A stretch of DNA of 64,000 bases from Bacteroidales bacterium (GCA_016928075.1 JAFGLJ010000029.1:62001-126000); one strand, 5' to 3'; positions 1 to 8,902 are shown, numbered from the stretch's first letter. A program made the numbers and translations. Notes: a model not told the origin generated them from the letters alone.

Positions 1-1
1 T

Positions 2-427
2 GCAAGGGTTGCCCCGGTTATTTGTTATGAATCAGTTTACGGGGAATTCGTGACAGAATATATCAGGAATGGTTCAAATGTCATAATAATAATTACAAAT
101 GATGGCTGGTGGGAAAATACTGCCGGGTATAAACAACATCTGATGTTTGCCAGGATCAGGGCTATTGAAAACAGGAGGTCGATAGCCAGAGCAGCCAACA
201 CAGGCATTTCATGCTTTATCGATCAGAAAGGCAGGATAATAAAACAGTTAGGCTGGTGGGAAAAAGGGGTTTTGAGTCAATCTTTAAGCCTTAATAACAA
301 AATGACTTTTTACTCCTCGAATGGGGATTATATATCAAGGTATGTAAGTATCTTCGGAGTATTCATACTTATAATAACATTCATAGCAGCACCAATAAGG
401 AAATTGCGAGACCCTTATATTTTTTAA
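2..427 (+). CDS. lnt: Apolipoprotein N-acyltransferase, C-terminal part (partial at window start)
   Basis: This inner-membrane enzyme adds the third acyl chain to the N-terminal cysteine of lipoproteins. The frame is open from base 2, so the start lies outside the window; 141 residues are visible. They begin inside the nitrilase-like domain: V-I-C-Y-E-S carries the expected catalytic Cys (codon at 23-25), followed by the TNDGWW and R-A-I-E-N-R-R segments typical of the family. A hydrophobic helix near the end (about visible residues 115-133) fits the last membrane anchor. The first in-frame GTG at 50 is internal, not a start. Confidence 0.9.
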   Translation, partial: ARVAPVICYESVYGEFVTEYIRNGSNVIIIITNDGWWENTAGYKQHLMFARIRAIENRRSIARAANTGISCFIDQKGRIIKQLGWWEKGVLSQSLSLNNKMTFYSSNGDYISRYVSIFGVFILIITFIAAPIRKLRDPYIF

Positions 428-485
428 TAAATAATATGCAACCCGGACGTAATGTTCTTGTCATTTAGTATGTGATAATAATTCC

Positions 486-1046
486 GTGACCCAGGAACAG
501 ACTAAAATAGACTTTACTGTAATAGAGGCCTGTAGGAAAGGTAACAGGCTCGCACAGTACACCCTCTACAATCAATATTCAAGAGCAATGTATAACCTGG
601 CTTACAGGATGATGAATAATAAAGAAGATGCTGAGGACATGTTGCAGGATGCTTTTACAGATGCTTTTACCAAGCTCGGTTCTTTCAGGTATGAATCAAC
701 ATTTGGTGCATGGCTTAAAACAATACTAATAAATAAATGCATTAACCAGCTCAGGAAAAAGAAAGTGGAAATGGTAACTGAAGATATCCCTGAGAACTTA
801 AATGATAATATTGACGATTCGGAATTGACTTTCCATGGCGACATTCAGAAGGTATTCAGAGCTATTGAGAAACTACCCGATGGTTACAGGATTGTCTTTA
901 CCCTTTACCTGCTTGAAGGATATGACCATTCAGAAATCGGGGATATCCTTGGAATATCAGAGTCAACATCAAAAACACAGTATCACAGGGCAAAAATAAA
1001 GTTAAAAAAAATACTTGCAGAGGAGGATCTGAAATGGACAAACTAG
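486..1046 (+). CDS. ECF-family RNA polymerase sigma factor
   Basis: A 186-residue sigma-70 family factor of the ECF type. Region 2 is seen at about residues 25-90, with the D-A-E-D-M-L-Q-D core-binding segment, and region 4 at about 125-180, with an HTH ending in S-T-S-K-T-Q-Y-H-R-A-K. The start is a GTG; no better ATG exists. It lies 58 nt after lnt and overlaps the next gene by 13 nt, so sigma and putative anti-sigma are likely translationally coupled. Targets are not visible, but the four exported-protein genes immediately downstream are the obvious candidates. Confidence 0.9.
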   Translation: MTQEQTKIDFTVIEACRKGNRLAQYTLYNQYSRAMYNLAYRMMNNKEDAEDMLQDAFTDAFTKLGSFRYESTFGAWLKTILINKCINQLRKKKVEMVTEDIPENLNDNIDDSELTFHGDIQKVFRAIEKLPDGYRIVFTLYLLEGYDHSEIGDILGISESTSKTQYHRAKIKLKKILAEEDLKWTN

Positions 1047-1576
1047 AGAAATACATACTTGACAACAGGGATGACCTTGACAGGTACAATCCCGATAGTT
1101 CAGTCTGGGAAAACATAGAAAAGAACACAGGTAAGAAGAAACCATCATTCCGTAAAATCTTTTCCAGGGCTGCTATAGTGGTGTTAATTACAGGCCTTTC
1201 TTTCGTGGCATATTTTTATTTTACAACAACTTCACAAACTGATAATGCCGGATCTACTGACGGATACCTGCCCTCACATCTCAGGGAAACCGAATTATAT
1301 TACTCTATAAAAGTGAACTCTCTTCTTGAGAAGACAAAGCCCCTTCTTACTGATAAACCGGATCTGGAAGAAGAATTGATGAAAGATATTTCTGTGCTCG
1401 ACAGTATATGCATCCACATTAAGAATGACCTGAAAGATAATATAAGTAACCAGGAAGTAATAGAAGCCCTGATACTTAATTACCGTATTAAAGTTGATAT
1501 ACTCGAAGAAATGTTGGCTGTTCTTGAAGAGAAAGAAAACCGGAATCCTAAAAATAGTCCATACCATGAATTATAG
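1034..1576 (+). CDS. Putative anti-sigma factor, single-pass membrane protein
   Basis: A 180-residue protein with a cytoplasmic N-terminal stretch of about 45 residues, one hydrophobic helix (about residues 46-66) and a mostly helical, charged extracytoplasmic part. I see no zinc-binding anti-sigma motif. The role is inferred from topology and from the 13-nt overlap with the ECF sigma gene. The ATG is preceded 7 nt upstream by AGGAGG (1021-1026), a strong Shine-Dalgarno match that is unusual for this phylum; it also encodes sigma residues, so it may be chance. Confidence 0.6.
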   Translation: MDKLEKYILDNRDDLDRYNPDSSVWENIEKNTGKKKPSFRKIFSRAAIVVLITGLSFVAYFYFTTTSQTDNAGSTDGYLPSHLRETELYYSIKVNSLLEKTKPLLTDKPDLEEELMKDISVLDSICIHIKNDLKDNISNQEVIEALILNYRIKVDILEEMLAVLEEKENRNPKNSPYHEL

Positions 1577-2654
1577 AAATATTATATTAAAGTGTATTAT
1601 GGCATTTATGATCTGTGGCCCCACACTTAATGCACAACCAGTAACAGAAACAAGGTCGATGGAAAAATCATTCGCCCTGACTGGCGAAATGAGACTTGAG
1701 GTAATTAATAAATACGGTAAAGTACACCTCGCCCCGTCACCTGATGACTCAGTTCATATCCATGTTGAAATGAAGGCAAGCGCAAAAAATCCCTCCAGGC
1801 TTCGCAAACTAACAGATGGTATTTCCTTCAACCTTTCCTCAACCAATTATTTTATTATTGCTGAAACAAATTTTAACAGGGGGCCTGCAGATGTTTTGGA
1901 AAGCCTTAGAATTATTACTAATAATTTAATATCGACTGAAAGTAAGATAGAAATTGATTATTACGCCAGGATACCAGGAAGTATTAAGGTTAAGATTGAT
2001 AACAGGTATGGTGACATATACCTTGAAAGCCTGGAAAACGATTTAAATATTTACCATTCAAACGGATCACTTAAATCTGAGGAATTAACCGGAGATAATT
2101 ATTTTGTTCTTAATTTTTCTGATGCCACTTTCAAGTCATTAAAGAAATCACGCATTGATATTAATTATTCTGATCTCAGAATTGACTATGCTGAAGAGCT
2201 AATGATAACCAGTGTTTCATCAAAGTTATATGCCGGCACCATAGTAAGCCTTGATACGGACTCAAAAAGAGATAAATATACCATAGATAAAATCAGCACA
2301 TTTGATGCTGTGAGTTATTTCAGCTCATTCAATATATATGAATTGTACAATACCATGAAATGTAATACACGTTACGGGAACGTGGATATCAATAAAATGG
2401 ACACTGATTTCAGCCTGCTTTCCCTGGAAACATCCTTTACAGATGTCAGGATAGTAACTCCACCAGGATCATCTTTCAATATCGACATTAAACTGGATGA
2501 TTGCCCGGCAGTGATACCATCAGAATTGCAGCTGGAAGAAACAATCCTGGATGCCGAAAATAATCAATACCTTTATCAGGGCATTATAGGGGACAAAAAT
2601 ACCCGATCAAGGATAATACTTAATCTGACCAAAGGTAACCTGTCGCTATATTGA
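1566..2654 (+). CDS. Exported DUF4097-like adhesin/beta-solenoid protein
   Basis: A 362-residue protein. I placed the start at the ATG at 1566 because it opens a clear signal peptide ending in T-L-N-A-Q, about 20 residues in; longer in-frame extensions precede the hydrophobic segment and look spurious. The body alternates short polar turns and beta strands (for example N-R-Y-G-D-I-Y-L and N-T-R-Y-G-N-V-D-I), the pattern of DUF4097/head-GIN solenoid proteins common in Bacteroidota. It overlaps the anti-sigma gene by 11 nt, so it belongs to that operon. Function unknown; a cell-envelope location is inferred. Confidence 0.65.
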   Translation: MNYRNIILKCIMAFMICGPTLNAQPVTETRSMEKSFALTGEMRLEVINKYGKVHLAPSPDDSVHIHVEMKASAKNPSRLRKLTDGISFNLSSTNYFIIAETNFNRGPADVLESLRIITNNLISTESKIEIDYYARIPGSIKVKIDNRYGDIYLESLENDLNIYHSNGSLKSEELTGDNYFVLNFSDATFKSLKKSRIDINYSDLRIDYAEELMITSVSSKLYAGTIVSLDTDSKRDKYTIDKISTFDAVSYFSSFNIYELYNTMKCNTRYGNVDINKMDTDFSLLSLETSFTDVRIVTPPGSSFNIDIKLDDCPAVIPSELQLEETILDAENNQYLYQGIIGDKNTRSRIILNLTKGNLSLY

Positions 2655-2718
2655 TTTTCCAAATCAAATATGCAACTTAAAGAAATTGCAGTTGTCTTTT
2701 AATAAAAACAAACTCTAA

Positions 2719-3513
2719 ATGAAAATGAGAGCATCAAAACTTATAATTGCAACGCTTATTATCAACATAATAGCTGGTTTCAGCTCATGCATCATTAATG
2801 TTTTTTGCATTGATGGTAATGGAATAATAGAGTCAGAAGAAAGATCAAGTCCCGATTTTTCAAAGATCACAAATACAACTTCGGCTGAAGTGATTCTTAC
2901 AACCGGAGAACAAACCGGTATAGTAATTGAAACCGATGGCAATCTTTTACAATATTACCGAACGTCAGTCAGCAGTAATACACTCGTTATTGAGACCAGG
3001 GGAGCCAACTGCATACGCCCATCATCTAAACCGGTTATTTATATCACCGCGGAAAATATCGATGGTATTTCAATAACAGGATCAGGTGATTTATTTGCCG
3101 ATAATATGCTGGGCAATAATATCGAGTTAAAATCTTCAGGCTCGGGTAACATGTTTATCGATTATGCCGAAGGGAATGACATTGAAATAAAAATCAGTGG
3201 TTCTGGTGATATTGCGGTATACGACTCATGGTCAGATGCTGTGGAAGCAAGACTTTCAGGATCCGGTGATCTGTCTATCAGTGGTGAATCGGCTTCAGCC
3301 AATTTCACGTTATCAGGATCCGGTGAATGCTTTGCCGGTGAACTCCTGGTTAGTGTATCCAATATACTTATATCAGGGTCCGGTGATGCATACACGAATG
3401 TCAGTGATGAACTTATAGCTTCAATTTCAGGGAGTGGTAATATATATTACAAAGGCAATCCCGAAATATATAGTAACATCACAGGCAGTGGCAGGATAAT
3501 CAAGCTTTATTGA
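2719..3513 (+). CDS. Head GIN domain (DUF2807) putative lipoprotein
   Basis: A 264-residue protein with a hydrophobic leader ending in A-G-F-S-S-C, a plausible lipobox (Cys about residue 24). The rest is a right-handed solenoid of the head-GIN/auto-transporter adhesin type. The triad G-S-G, usually within S-G-S-G-D/N/E, recurs at least eight times at roughly 20-residue intervals from about residue 118 to the C-terminus. Such proteins are widespread in Bacteroidota next to ECF sigma factors; their function is not established. It is fourth in the ECF operon, 64 nt after the DUF4097-like gene. Confidence 0.75.
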   Translation: MKMRASKLIIATLIINIIAGFSSCIINVFCIDGNGIIESEERSSPDFSKITNTTSAEVILTTGEQTGIVIETDGNLLQYYRTSVSSNTLVIETRGANCIRPSSKPVIYITAENIDGISITGSGDLFADNMLGNNIELKSSGSGNMFIDYAEGNDIEIKISGSGDIAVYDSWSDAVEARLSGSGDLSISGESASANFTLSGSGECFAGELLVSVSNILISGSGDAYTNVSDELIASISGSGNIYYKGNPEIYSNITGSGRIIKLY

Positions 3514-3560
3514 CCACAATTGTTTTCGTATTCTTTATTCGCGGAAAACATTATATAATC

Positions 3561-4094
3561 ATGCATTATATAAAAAACAGAGTAAGTCCATTCATAATAA
3601 GCCTGACTGCCAGTCTCCTGTTATCTCACAGCCCGGCAGAAGCACAGTTCGCTGAAAGCCATTTAGGTGTAAGAGGTGGAATGTATGGAGGAATATACTA
3701 TCAGAATATAATACCGGCAGGTACGGCTGAAACATCATTTTTTGCCATGATATCGGCCAGCAGGGAGAGTGTTCGTGCTACTGTATTAAAATTAACCTAT
3801 GAAACCAGTCTAAGTGAGATTGCCGATAATCTATTCTTTGTCTGGGGGTATGGTGGCCATGCAGGTTTTTCTGTAACAGACCATACTTATTTCCTGGGCA
3901 GGAAGTATCAATTCGAATATTCACGATTCAGGCCCCTTATGGGGATGGACGGATGGGCAGGCCTTGAGTACAGATTCATAACCGTACCATTCTCTATTGG
4001 GCTTAATCTTAAACCGTATTTTGAACTGATGTTTCCCGGATTTGTCAGCATGGTACCCGGTGATATAGGACTGACCTTTGCTTACACATTTTAA
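3561..4094 (+). CDS. Probable small outer-membrane beta-barrel protein
   Basis: A 177-residue exported protein. The ATG at 3561 is preferred because it directly precedes the signal peptide (cleavage likely after A-E-A); an upstream in-frame ATG at 3510 overlaps the previous gene and adds residues before it. The mature part is rich in glycine and aromatic residues in alternating strands and ends in phenylalanine (A-Y-T-F), as is usual for outer-membrane barrels. I do not recognise the family. It sits in the ECF sigma operon between the GIN protein and another barrel-like gene. Confidence 0.6.
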   Translation: MHYIKNRVSPFIISLTASLLLSHSPAEAQFAESHLGVRGGMYGGIYYQNIIPAGTAETSFFAMISASRESVRATVLKLTYETSLSEIADNLFFVWGYGGHAGFSVTDHTYFLGRKYQFEYSRFRPLMGMDGWAGLEYRFITVPFSIGLNLKPYFELMFPGFVSMVPGDIGLTFAYTF

Positions 4095-4119
4095 CTCAGA
4101 AGAAACAAAAACATTAGAA

Positions 4120-4782
4120 ATGAAAAAACCTTTATTCATAATCCTTGTATCAGCTTTATCAGTAAACCTGGCAATGTCACAGGTGGAAGAAGAAAAGAAA
4201 GAAACAACCAGGGTTGAACGTGACCAGTATGAAATGAAGACACTATTCAACAGCAACCGGTCAAATGGGGGTTATGGCGCATTCTGGATAGGATATTCAA
4301 TCATTGATGACAAAAATGCATTTCAGTTCGGAGGACGCGGATCATGGGTAATACAACATTCTTTTGCCATTGGTTTTGGTGGCACGGGCTTCATCAATGA
4401 ATATCATTATGACGCTGTGCTTGACAGGGATGTTTTCCTTACCGGAGGCTACGGTGGTGTATATCTGGAACCTATAGTGCTTCCTCAATCACCGGTGCAC
4501 CTCGCATTTCCAGTATTGATTGGAGCCGGGGGTGTATCTTTCGTTTCTTACGATGATGTCGACTGGGATTCAAATTATGTTGAGGATTATGAGGCTTTCC
4601 TGATAGTTGAACCATCCGCAGAGCTTGAACTCAACCTGGCCAGGTTTATGCGGATTGGCATCGGTTTATCATACCGGTACCCACTTCCTTTTAATGTGTC
4701 CCAATCACCGGCAGGTGCTGCTGATTCAAAAGCAATAGAAGGTTTAGCTTACAATTTAAGCTTTAAGTTTGGCTCATTTTAA
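4120..4782 (+). CDS. Probable outer-membrane beta-barrel protein
   Basis: A 220-residue protein with a signal peptide (residues 1-19, ending before Q-V-E-E-E). The ATG at 4120 is chosen over an in-frame ATG at 4078 that lies inside the preceding gene. After a charged linker the sequence shows amphipathic, glycine- and aromatic-rich strands and a terminal phenylalanine (F-G-S-F), consistent with a barrel. It is the last gene of the ECF sigma operon and ends 8 nt from the convergent dsbD gene, with no space for a hairpin terminator. Confidence 0.6.
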   Translation: MKKPLFIILVSALSVNLAMSQVEEEKKETTRVERDQYEMKTLFNSNRSNGGYGAFWIGYSIIDDKNAFQFGGRGSWVIQHSFAIGFGGTGFINEYHYDAVLDRDVFLTGGYGGVYLEPIVLPQSPVHLAFPVLIGAGGVSFVSYDDVDWDSNYVEDYEAFLIVEPSAELELNLARFMRIGIGLSYRYPLPFNVSQSPAGAADSKAIEGLAYNLSFKFGSF

Positions 4783-4790
4783 TCTGAAAG

Positions 4791-6752
4791 TTAGAAATTC
4801 GCCAGCCCTTCATCAAGCCAATCAATATAATCTTTGATATTAAGATTAAAGGCCATGGGTTCAACAAGTGGATTGCCTTCATGATCGGTTATAGCATATA
4901 GGGGCTGGGTATTGGTGCCAAACATTGAAATTTCATGATCGGTATTGATCTGACCAAGTGTCTTCTTCACCTTGCCATCAATGTCGGAAGTAATCCATTC
5001 ATCTTCCGGTAGCCTGGTTCTGTCATCACAGTATAAAGCAATGATCACAAAATTATTTCTCAGTCGCTTCAGCACTTCGGGATCAGACCAGACCTTTGAC
5101 TCCATCTCTTTGCAGTTACTGCATGCATGTCCTTTGAAATCAATAAAGACGGGTATATTCCTTTCTTTGGCACAGGCCAGTCCCTGTTCAAGGTCGAAAT
5201 AACCAGTAAGCCCATATGGCAATTCGAACTTATCTGCATATTTAGGTTCCGAACATGCATTGTTTTCTACGGCTCGATACTCAGCAACAGGAGCCATTAC
5301 CAGAGATGATTTATTTTCAATGAGATCAAACCTTGCTGATGATTTTGAAGGCAGCAATCCCGAGATACCTTTAAGAGGTGCACCAAAAAGCCCAGGAATA
5401 AGGTACACGGCAAAAGAGAAAACAGCTATTATGAGAATGAACCTGATGATTCCTATATGTTGCAGGTCACTATCATGTGCAAATTTAATCTTACCCATGA
5501 GGTAAAGGCCAAGGAGGATGAACAGGACAATCCATATAGCCAGGTAAATATCTCGTGTCAGTATATTAAGCCCGTACACTTCATCTATTGTGGTAAGGAA
5601 TTTCATACTGAAGGCAAGCATTAAAAAGCCGAGCACCACTTTAACAGAATTGAGCCAGCCTCCTGATTTGGGCAATTTGCTCATCACTGCGGGGAAGAGG
5701 GCAAAAAGGAAGAAAGGAATGGCAAAGCCCAGTCCAAAGCCAAACATGCCCACTGTGGGACGTAACACATGTCCACTGGCTGCTTCAACCAGCAAGGCCC
5801 CCACGATAGGTCCGGTGCAGGCAAATGAAACGAGCACCGTGGTTAAACCGAGAAAAAACGAAGCTATCATTCCGCCTTTATCAACCTTTGCATCGGCACT
5901 GCTTACCCATTTGTTTGGTAAAATAATCTCATAAGCACCAAAAAATGAAGCAGCGAAAACTACAAACAGAATGAAAAACAGTATGTTGGGTATCCAGTGT
6001 GTACTGAGTGCATTAGCAAAACCAGCACCCGCACTGGTCAGTGATACAATAATCCCAACGGATGAATATATTAATACTATTGACAAAGCGAATATCAGCG
6101 CCTTAATAAATGATTTGCCCCTGGTTTCAGTGCCCTGCGAAAAAAAGGCTACTGTCATTGGTATCATAGGAAAGACACAGGGAGTTAGTATTGCTGCCAT
6201 ACCAAGGAGGAATGACACCAGGAACAACCCGATAAGTCCCCTGTTGCTGGCATCAAAACCCCGGCTTCCGGTGGAAGATATATCCTCCACCCTATCATCA
6301 CCGGGAATACTTATATTAAATTCCCGGTCCTGCGGTGGTGAACACCTTTCATCATCACAGGCCATGAAAGTTACATACCCTTTAACACTGAAATTATCAA
6401 CACTGGAACTGATTGTTTGCCTGAACTCAGCCTTCCCACTGAAATATTTTATCTCCATCTCAAATGCCTGGTCAAAAACAACCTCACCTTCATCCATCTC
6501 ACGTGTTTCACCAACCAGTTCATAATCGCCAGATTCCTCGAATGTGAAACTGGTGGGTATGGGCCCTCCTTCAGGAAGGTGCATTGAATACAAATGTGAT
6601 TTCTCTTCGATGGTGGCCGTGAAAATCAGGTCATAGTTTTTATCATTAACCTTTTCATACGAAAATGACCATTCAACCGGATCGTATATCTGAGAAAATG
6701 ATATAGTTACCAGGAAGAGGAAGCTTATAACAGCAATACTTTTTTTAATCAT
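4791..6752 (-). CDS. dsbD: Thiol:disulfide interchange protein DsbD (full-length, three-domain)
   Basis: Transfers electrons from cytoplasmic thioredoxin across the inner membrane to periplasmic thiol proteins. At 653 residues all three modules are present. After a signal peptide (1-20) comes an N-terminal immunoglobulin-like domain with Cys132/Cys137. A CcdA-type membrane domain of about eight helices (about 172-470) has Cys192 in T-P-C-V-F-P and Cys312 in F-A-C-T-G-P. The C-terminal thioredoxin domain has C-S-N-C at 544-547 and a cis-Pro after T-Q. All six redox cysteines are retained, so it should be functional. It is monocistronic and convergent with the ECF operon. Confidence 0.93.
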   Translation of the reverse strand: MIKKSIAVISFLFLVTISFSQIYDPVEWSFSYEKVNDKNYDLIFTATIEEKSHLYSMHLPEGGPIPTSFTFEESGDYELVGETREMDEGEVVFDQAFEMEIKYFSGKAEFRQTISSSVDNFSVKGYVTFMACDDERCSPPQDREFNISIPGDDRVEDISSTGSRGFDASNRGLIGLFLVSFLLGMAAILTPCVFPMIPMTVAFFSQGTETRGKSFIKALIFALSIVLIYSSVGIIVSLTSAGAGFANALSTHWIPNILFFILFVVFAASFFGAYEIILPNKWVSSADAKVDKGGMIASFFLGLTTVLVSFACTGPIVGALLVEAASGHVLRPTVGMFGFGLGFAIPFFLFALFPAVMSKLPKSGGWLNSVKVVLGFLMLAFSMKFLTTIDEVYGLNILTRDIYLAIWIVLFILLGLYLMGKIKFAHDSDLQHIGIIRFILIIAVFSFAVYLIPGLFGAPLKGISGLLPSKSSARFDLIENKSSLVMAPVAEYRAVENNACSEPKYADKFELPYGLTGYFDLEQGLACAKERNIPVFIDFKGHACSNCKEMESKVWSDPEVLKRLRNNFVIIALYCDDRTRLPEDEWITSDIDGKVKKTLGQINTDHEISMFGTNTQPLYAITDHEGNPLVEPMAFNLNIKDYIDWLDEGLANF

Positions 6753-6777
6753 CTGCTAATAAATTAATAGATTTCCG

Positions 6778-6808
6778 CAACAATAAACCTGTTTACTATA
6801 TGAAACAA
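6778..6808 (-). promoter_or_regulatory. Candidate dsbD promoter
   Basis: On the minus strand a TTG (6806-6808) is followed after 20 nt by TATTGTTG (6778-6785). This matches the Bacteroidota -33/-7 pattern (TTG, about 20 nt, TAnnTTTG) with one mismatch, 26 nt before the dsbD start. Confidence 0.45.
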
Positions 6809-6847
6809 CAAAAAACTATAAATGTTAAAAGGGGGAAATGGTAATTG

Positions 6848-8407
6848 CTAGCCCAGATCGATCTCATCTCCAAACTTATCTGTAAACCTGTACTCAAGGA
6901 AATGATATGAGTTAATAGCCCTGACTTCAAGTTTACAATTATTTCTTTTTGCAATTTTCCGGTAAACAGGGAAAAGACCTTTTGTAAGGTAAGCTCCTAG
7001 GAAGGGATGCACTTTTAATATGAAATTCCTTGTTTTAACCTTTTCAATAATTGTCTTCAGGTCTCTCTCTATCTTTTCTATGTAAAGCAAAGCCGGACCA
7101 ATCTTGCCGGCCCCGTTACAGGTAGGGCATTTCTCTTCAACACTGATATCCATCTCTGGTCTCACCCTCTGTCTCGTTATCTGCATCAGTCCGTACTTGC
7201 TCAGCGGCAGTATATTATGCCTGGTACGGTCGTCGGCCATTATCTCCTTCATAGTATCAAACAGTTTTTGCTTGTTGTCATTCGACTGCATATCTATGAA
7301 ATCAATAACTATTATGCCTCCCATATCCCTTAACCTTAGCTGTCTGGCTATTTCTTTGGCAGCCTCAAGGTTTACTTCGAGGGCATTTGTTTCCTGGTCG
7401 GTATCTACCTTAGACCTGTTGCCACTGTTGACGTCAATTACATGCAGTGCTTCGGTATGCTCTATAATAAGATAGGAGCCATGTTTGAAAGAGACAGTTT
7501 TACCAAAAAGTGCTTTTATCTGTTTTGTAACACCAAAGTAATCAAAAATAGGGCTGTCACCCTTGTAGATCTTAACTATCTTCTCCTTGCCGGGAGCTAT
7601 TTCCCTTACGTACTGTTTTATATCAGCAGCCAGTGCCTGGTCGTTTACTGTAATATTGGTAAAACTGACATTTAATATATCTCGAAGAATAGCATTTGTA
7701 AGATTCAGTTCCCTGATAAAAAGCCTTGGTTTGGAAATATCTTTTCGCAGATCATAAAAAGCCCTTTCGAAACGTTCGACCAGTTCCCTCAATTCAGCAT
7801 CCAGTGTTGCCACTTTTTTACCTTCAGCTACCGTTCTGACTATCACCCCGAAGTTTTTGGGTTTTATACTTTGAATAAGGGTTTTAAGCCTGTTCTTTTC
7901 TTCAGCACTTTCTATCTTGCTTGATATGGAAACCTTATCTGAAAAAGGCAGCAGGACAAGGTTTCTCCCGGCAATGGATATTTCCGAGCCCAGGCGAGGG
8001 CCCTTGGTTGAAATCGGCTCCTTAGTTACCTGTACGATTACTGTCTGCCCTGTTTTTAATACATCAGTTATTTTGCCCTCCTTGTTTATATCAGGTTCAT
8101 TTTTGAATTTATGAACCGGCAACATCTTCCCTTTCCTTTTAATGGCAATCTCATAATATTTATGTAATGACCGGAACTGGGCTCCCAGGTCAAGGTAGTG
8201 AAGGAAAGCATCGCGTTCATATCCTACATTGATAAAGGCTGCATTCAAACCCGGCATTATCTTCTTTACTTTCCCCAGGTAGATGTCACCCACTGCAAAC
8301 CTAATATCTTTCTTCTCCTTGTTGAGCTCAACCAGTTGTTTTTGCTCTAGCAGAGCTATGGATATTTCCTTAAGACCTGAGTCTATTATTAAATCCTTGC
8401 TGATCAC
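6848..8407 (-). CDS. rng: Ribonuclease G/E family endoribonuclease
   Basis: An endoribonuclease of RNA decay and rRNA maturation. Its 519 residues match RNase G length, without the scaffold tail of RNase E. An S1 domain spans about residues 37-130 (F-I-N-V-G-Y-E-R-D-A-F-L-H). The DNase I-like catalytic core has the metal-binding Asp325 (V-I-D-V-N-S-G) and Asp369 (V-I-D-F-I-D-M). The zinc-link C-P-T-C lies at 427-430. Upstream on the same strand are the 30-residue ribosomal-type ORF and the HU gene, an arrangement common in Bacteroidota. A strong hairpin at 8453-8486 separates it from them. Confidence 0.95.
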   Translation of the reverse strand: MISKDLIIDSGLKEISIALLEQKQLVELNKEKKDIRFAVGDIYLGKVKKIMPGLNAAFINVGYERDAFLHYLDLGAQFRSLHKYYEIAIKRKGKMLPVHKFKNEPDINKEGKITDVLKTGQTVIVQVTKEPISTKGPRLGSEISIAGRNLVLLPFSDKVSISSKIESAEEKNRLKTLIQSIKPKNFGVIVRTVAEGKKVATLDAELRELVERFERAFYDLRKDISKPRLFIRELNLTNAILRDILNVSFTNITVNDQALAADIKQYVREIAPGKEKIVKIYKGDSPIFDYFGVTKQIKALFGKTVSFKHGSYLIIEHTEALHVIDVNSGNRSKVDTDQETNALEVNLEAAKEIARQLRLRDMGGIIVIDFIDMQSNDNKQKLFDTMKEIMADDRTRHNILPLSKYGLMQITRQRVRPEMDISVEEKCPTCNGAGKIGPALLYIEKIERDLKTIIEKVKTRNFILKVHPFLGAYLTKGLFPVYRKIAKRNNCKLEVRAINSYHFLEYRFTDKFGDEIDLG

Positions 8408-8452
8408 ATTAAGATAATATAAATCTATTTATATATTAGTTTTATAAACATA

Positions 8453-8486
8453 CTAAACCTAAAGATCAGACAATCTTTAGGTTTAG
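8453..8486 (-). terminator. Perfect 14-bp inverted repeat between the bS22-like ORF and rng
   Basis: CTAAACCTAAAGAT at 8453-8466 is exactly complementary to 8473-8486, leaving a six-base loop. It lies 31 nt after the small ORF stop and 45 nt before the rng start. On the minus strand no long T-run follows, so it may act as a partial terminator, a processing site or an RNase G autoregulatory hairpin. E. coli RNase E cleaves in its own 5' leader, but nothing here proves the same. Confidence 0.5.
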
Positions 8487-8517
8487 CATATTTTGTGAAG
8501 CGGCCCAGGCGAAGTGC

Positions 8518-8610
8518 TTATTTCCTCTTCTTATGCCTGTTCTTCCTCAAACGCTTTTTGCGTTTGTGTGTAGCCATCTTATGTCTTTTTCTTTTTTTCC
8601 CGCTAGGCAT
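8518..8610 (-). CDS. 30-residue highly basic ribosomal-type protein (bS22/mS38-like, AURKAIP1/COX24 domain)
   Basis: A very short ORF of 30 residues, starting M-P-S-G-K-K-R-K-R-H-K and almost entirely Lys, Arg and His. It matches the tiny Bacteroidota protein annotated as AURKAIP1/COX24 domain-containing, related to mitochondrial mS38 and mycobacterial bS22 of the small ribosomal subunit. The ATG is at 8610 and the TAA at 8518. It lies 7 nt downstream of the HU gene on the same strand, so it is probably cotranscribed with HU. Gene finders easily miss it. Confidence 0.8.
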   Translation of the reverse strand: MPSGKKRKRHKMATHKRKKRLRKNRHKKRK

Positions 8611-8617
8611 AAATTAA

Positions 8618-8902
8618 TTACTTAATATTGTTCTTAACCTTATTGATGAATGATTTTGAAGGTTTGAAAGCCGGAATAAAATGTTCAGGAATAATAATAG
8701 TGGTGTTCTTTGATATATTCCTTGCCGTTTTCTTTGCTCTTTTCTTAACTATGAAACTACCAAAACCTCTGAGATATACGTTGTTACCGGCGACCATTGA
8801 TTCCTTTACCGAATCCATAAACTCTTCAACAGTTCTTTGTACAGTTACCTTTTCAATACCAGTTTTTTTGGCAATTTCGTTAACGATGTCTGCTTTAGTC
8901 AT
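8618..8902 (-). CDS. hup: HU-family histone-like DNA-binding protein
   Basis: A 94-residue nucleoid protein of the HU/IHF family that bends DNA as a dimer. The N-terminal helices (M-T-K-A-D-I-V-N-E-I-A) and the beta-arm region are clear: R-G-F-G-S-F at 45-50, then R-N-I-S-K-N-T where the family often has R-N-P-x-T-G, so the arm-tip proline is not conserved. It is the first gene of a minus-strand unit with the 30-residue ribosomal-type ORF and rng, and diverges from ssb. Confidence 0.95.
   Translation of the reverse strand: MTKADIVNEIAKKTGIEKVTVQRTVEEFMDSVKESMVAGNNVYLRGFGSFIVKKRAKKTARNISKNTTIIIPEHFIPAFKPSKSFINKVKNNIK

Noticed and set aside
3062..3505. CRISPR-like or tandem DNA repeat
   Set aside because: The periodic DNA encodes the G-S-G solenoid repeats of the head GIN protein. 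Units vary in length and sequence and there are no spacers.
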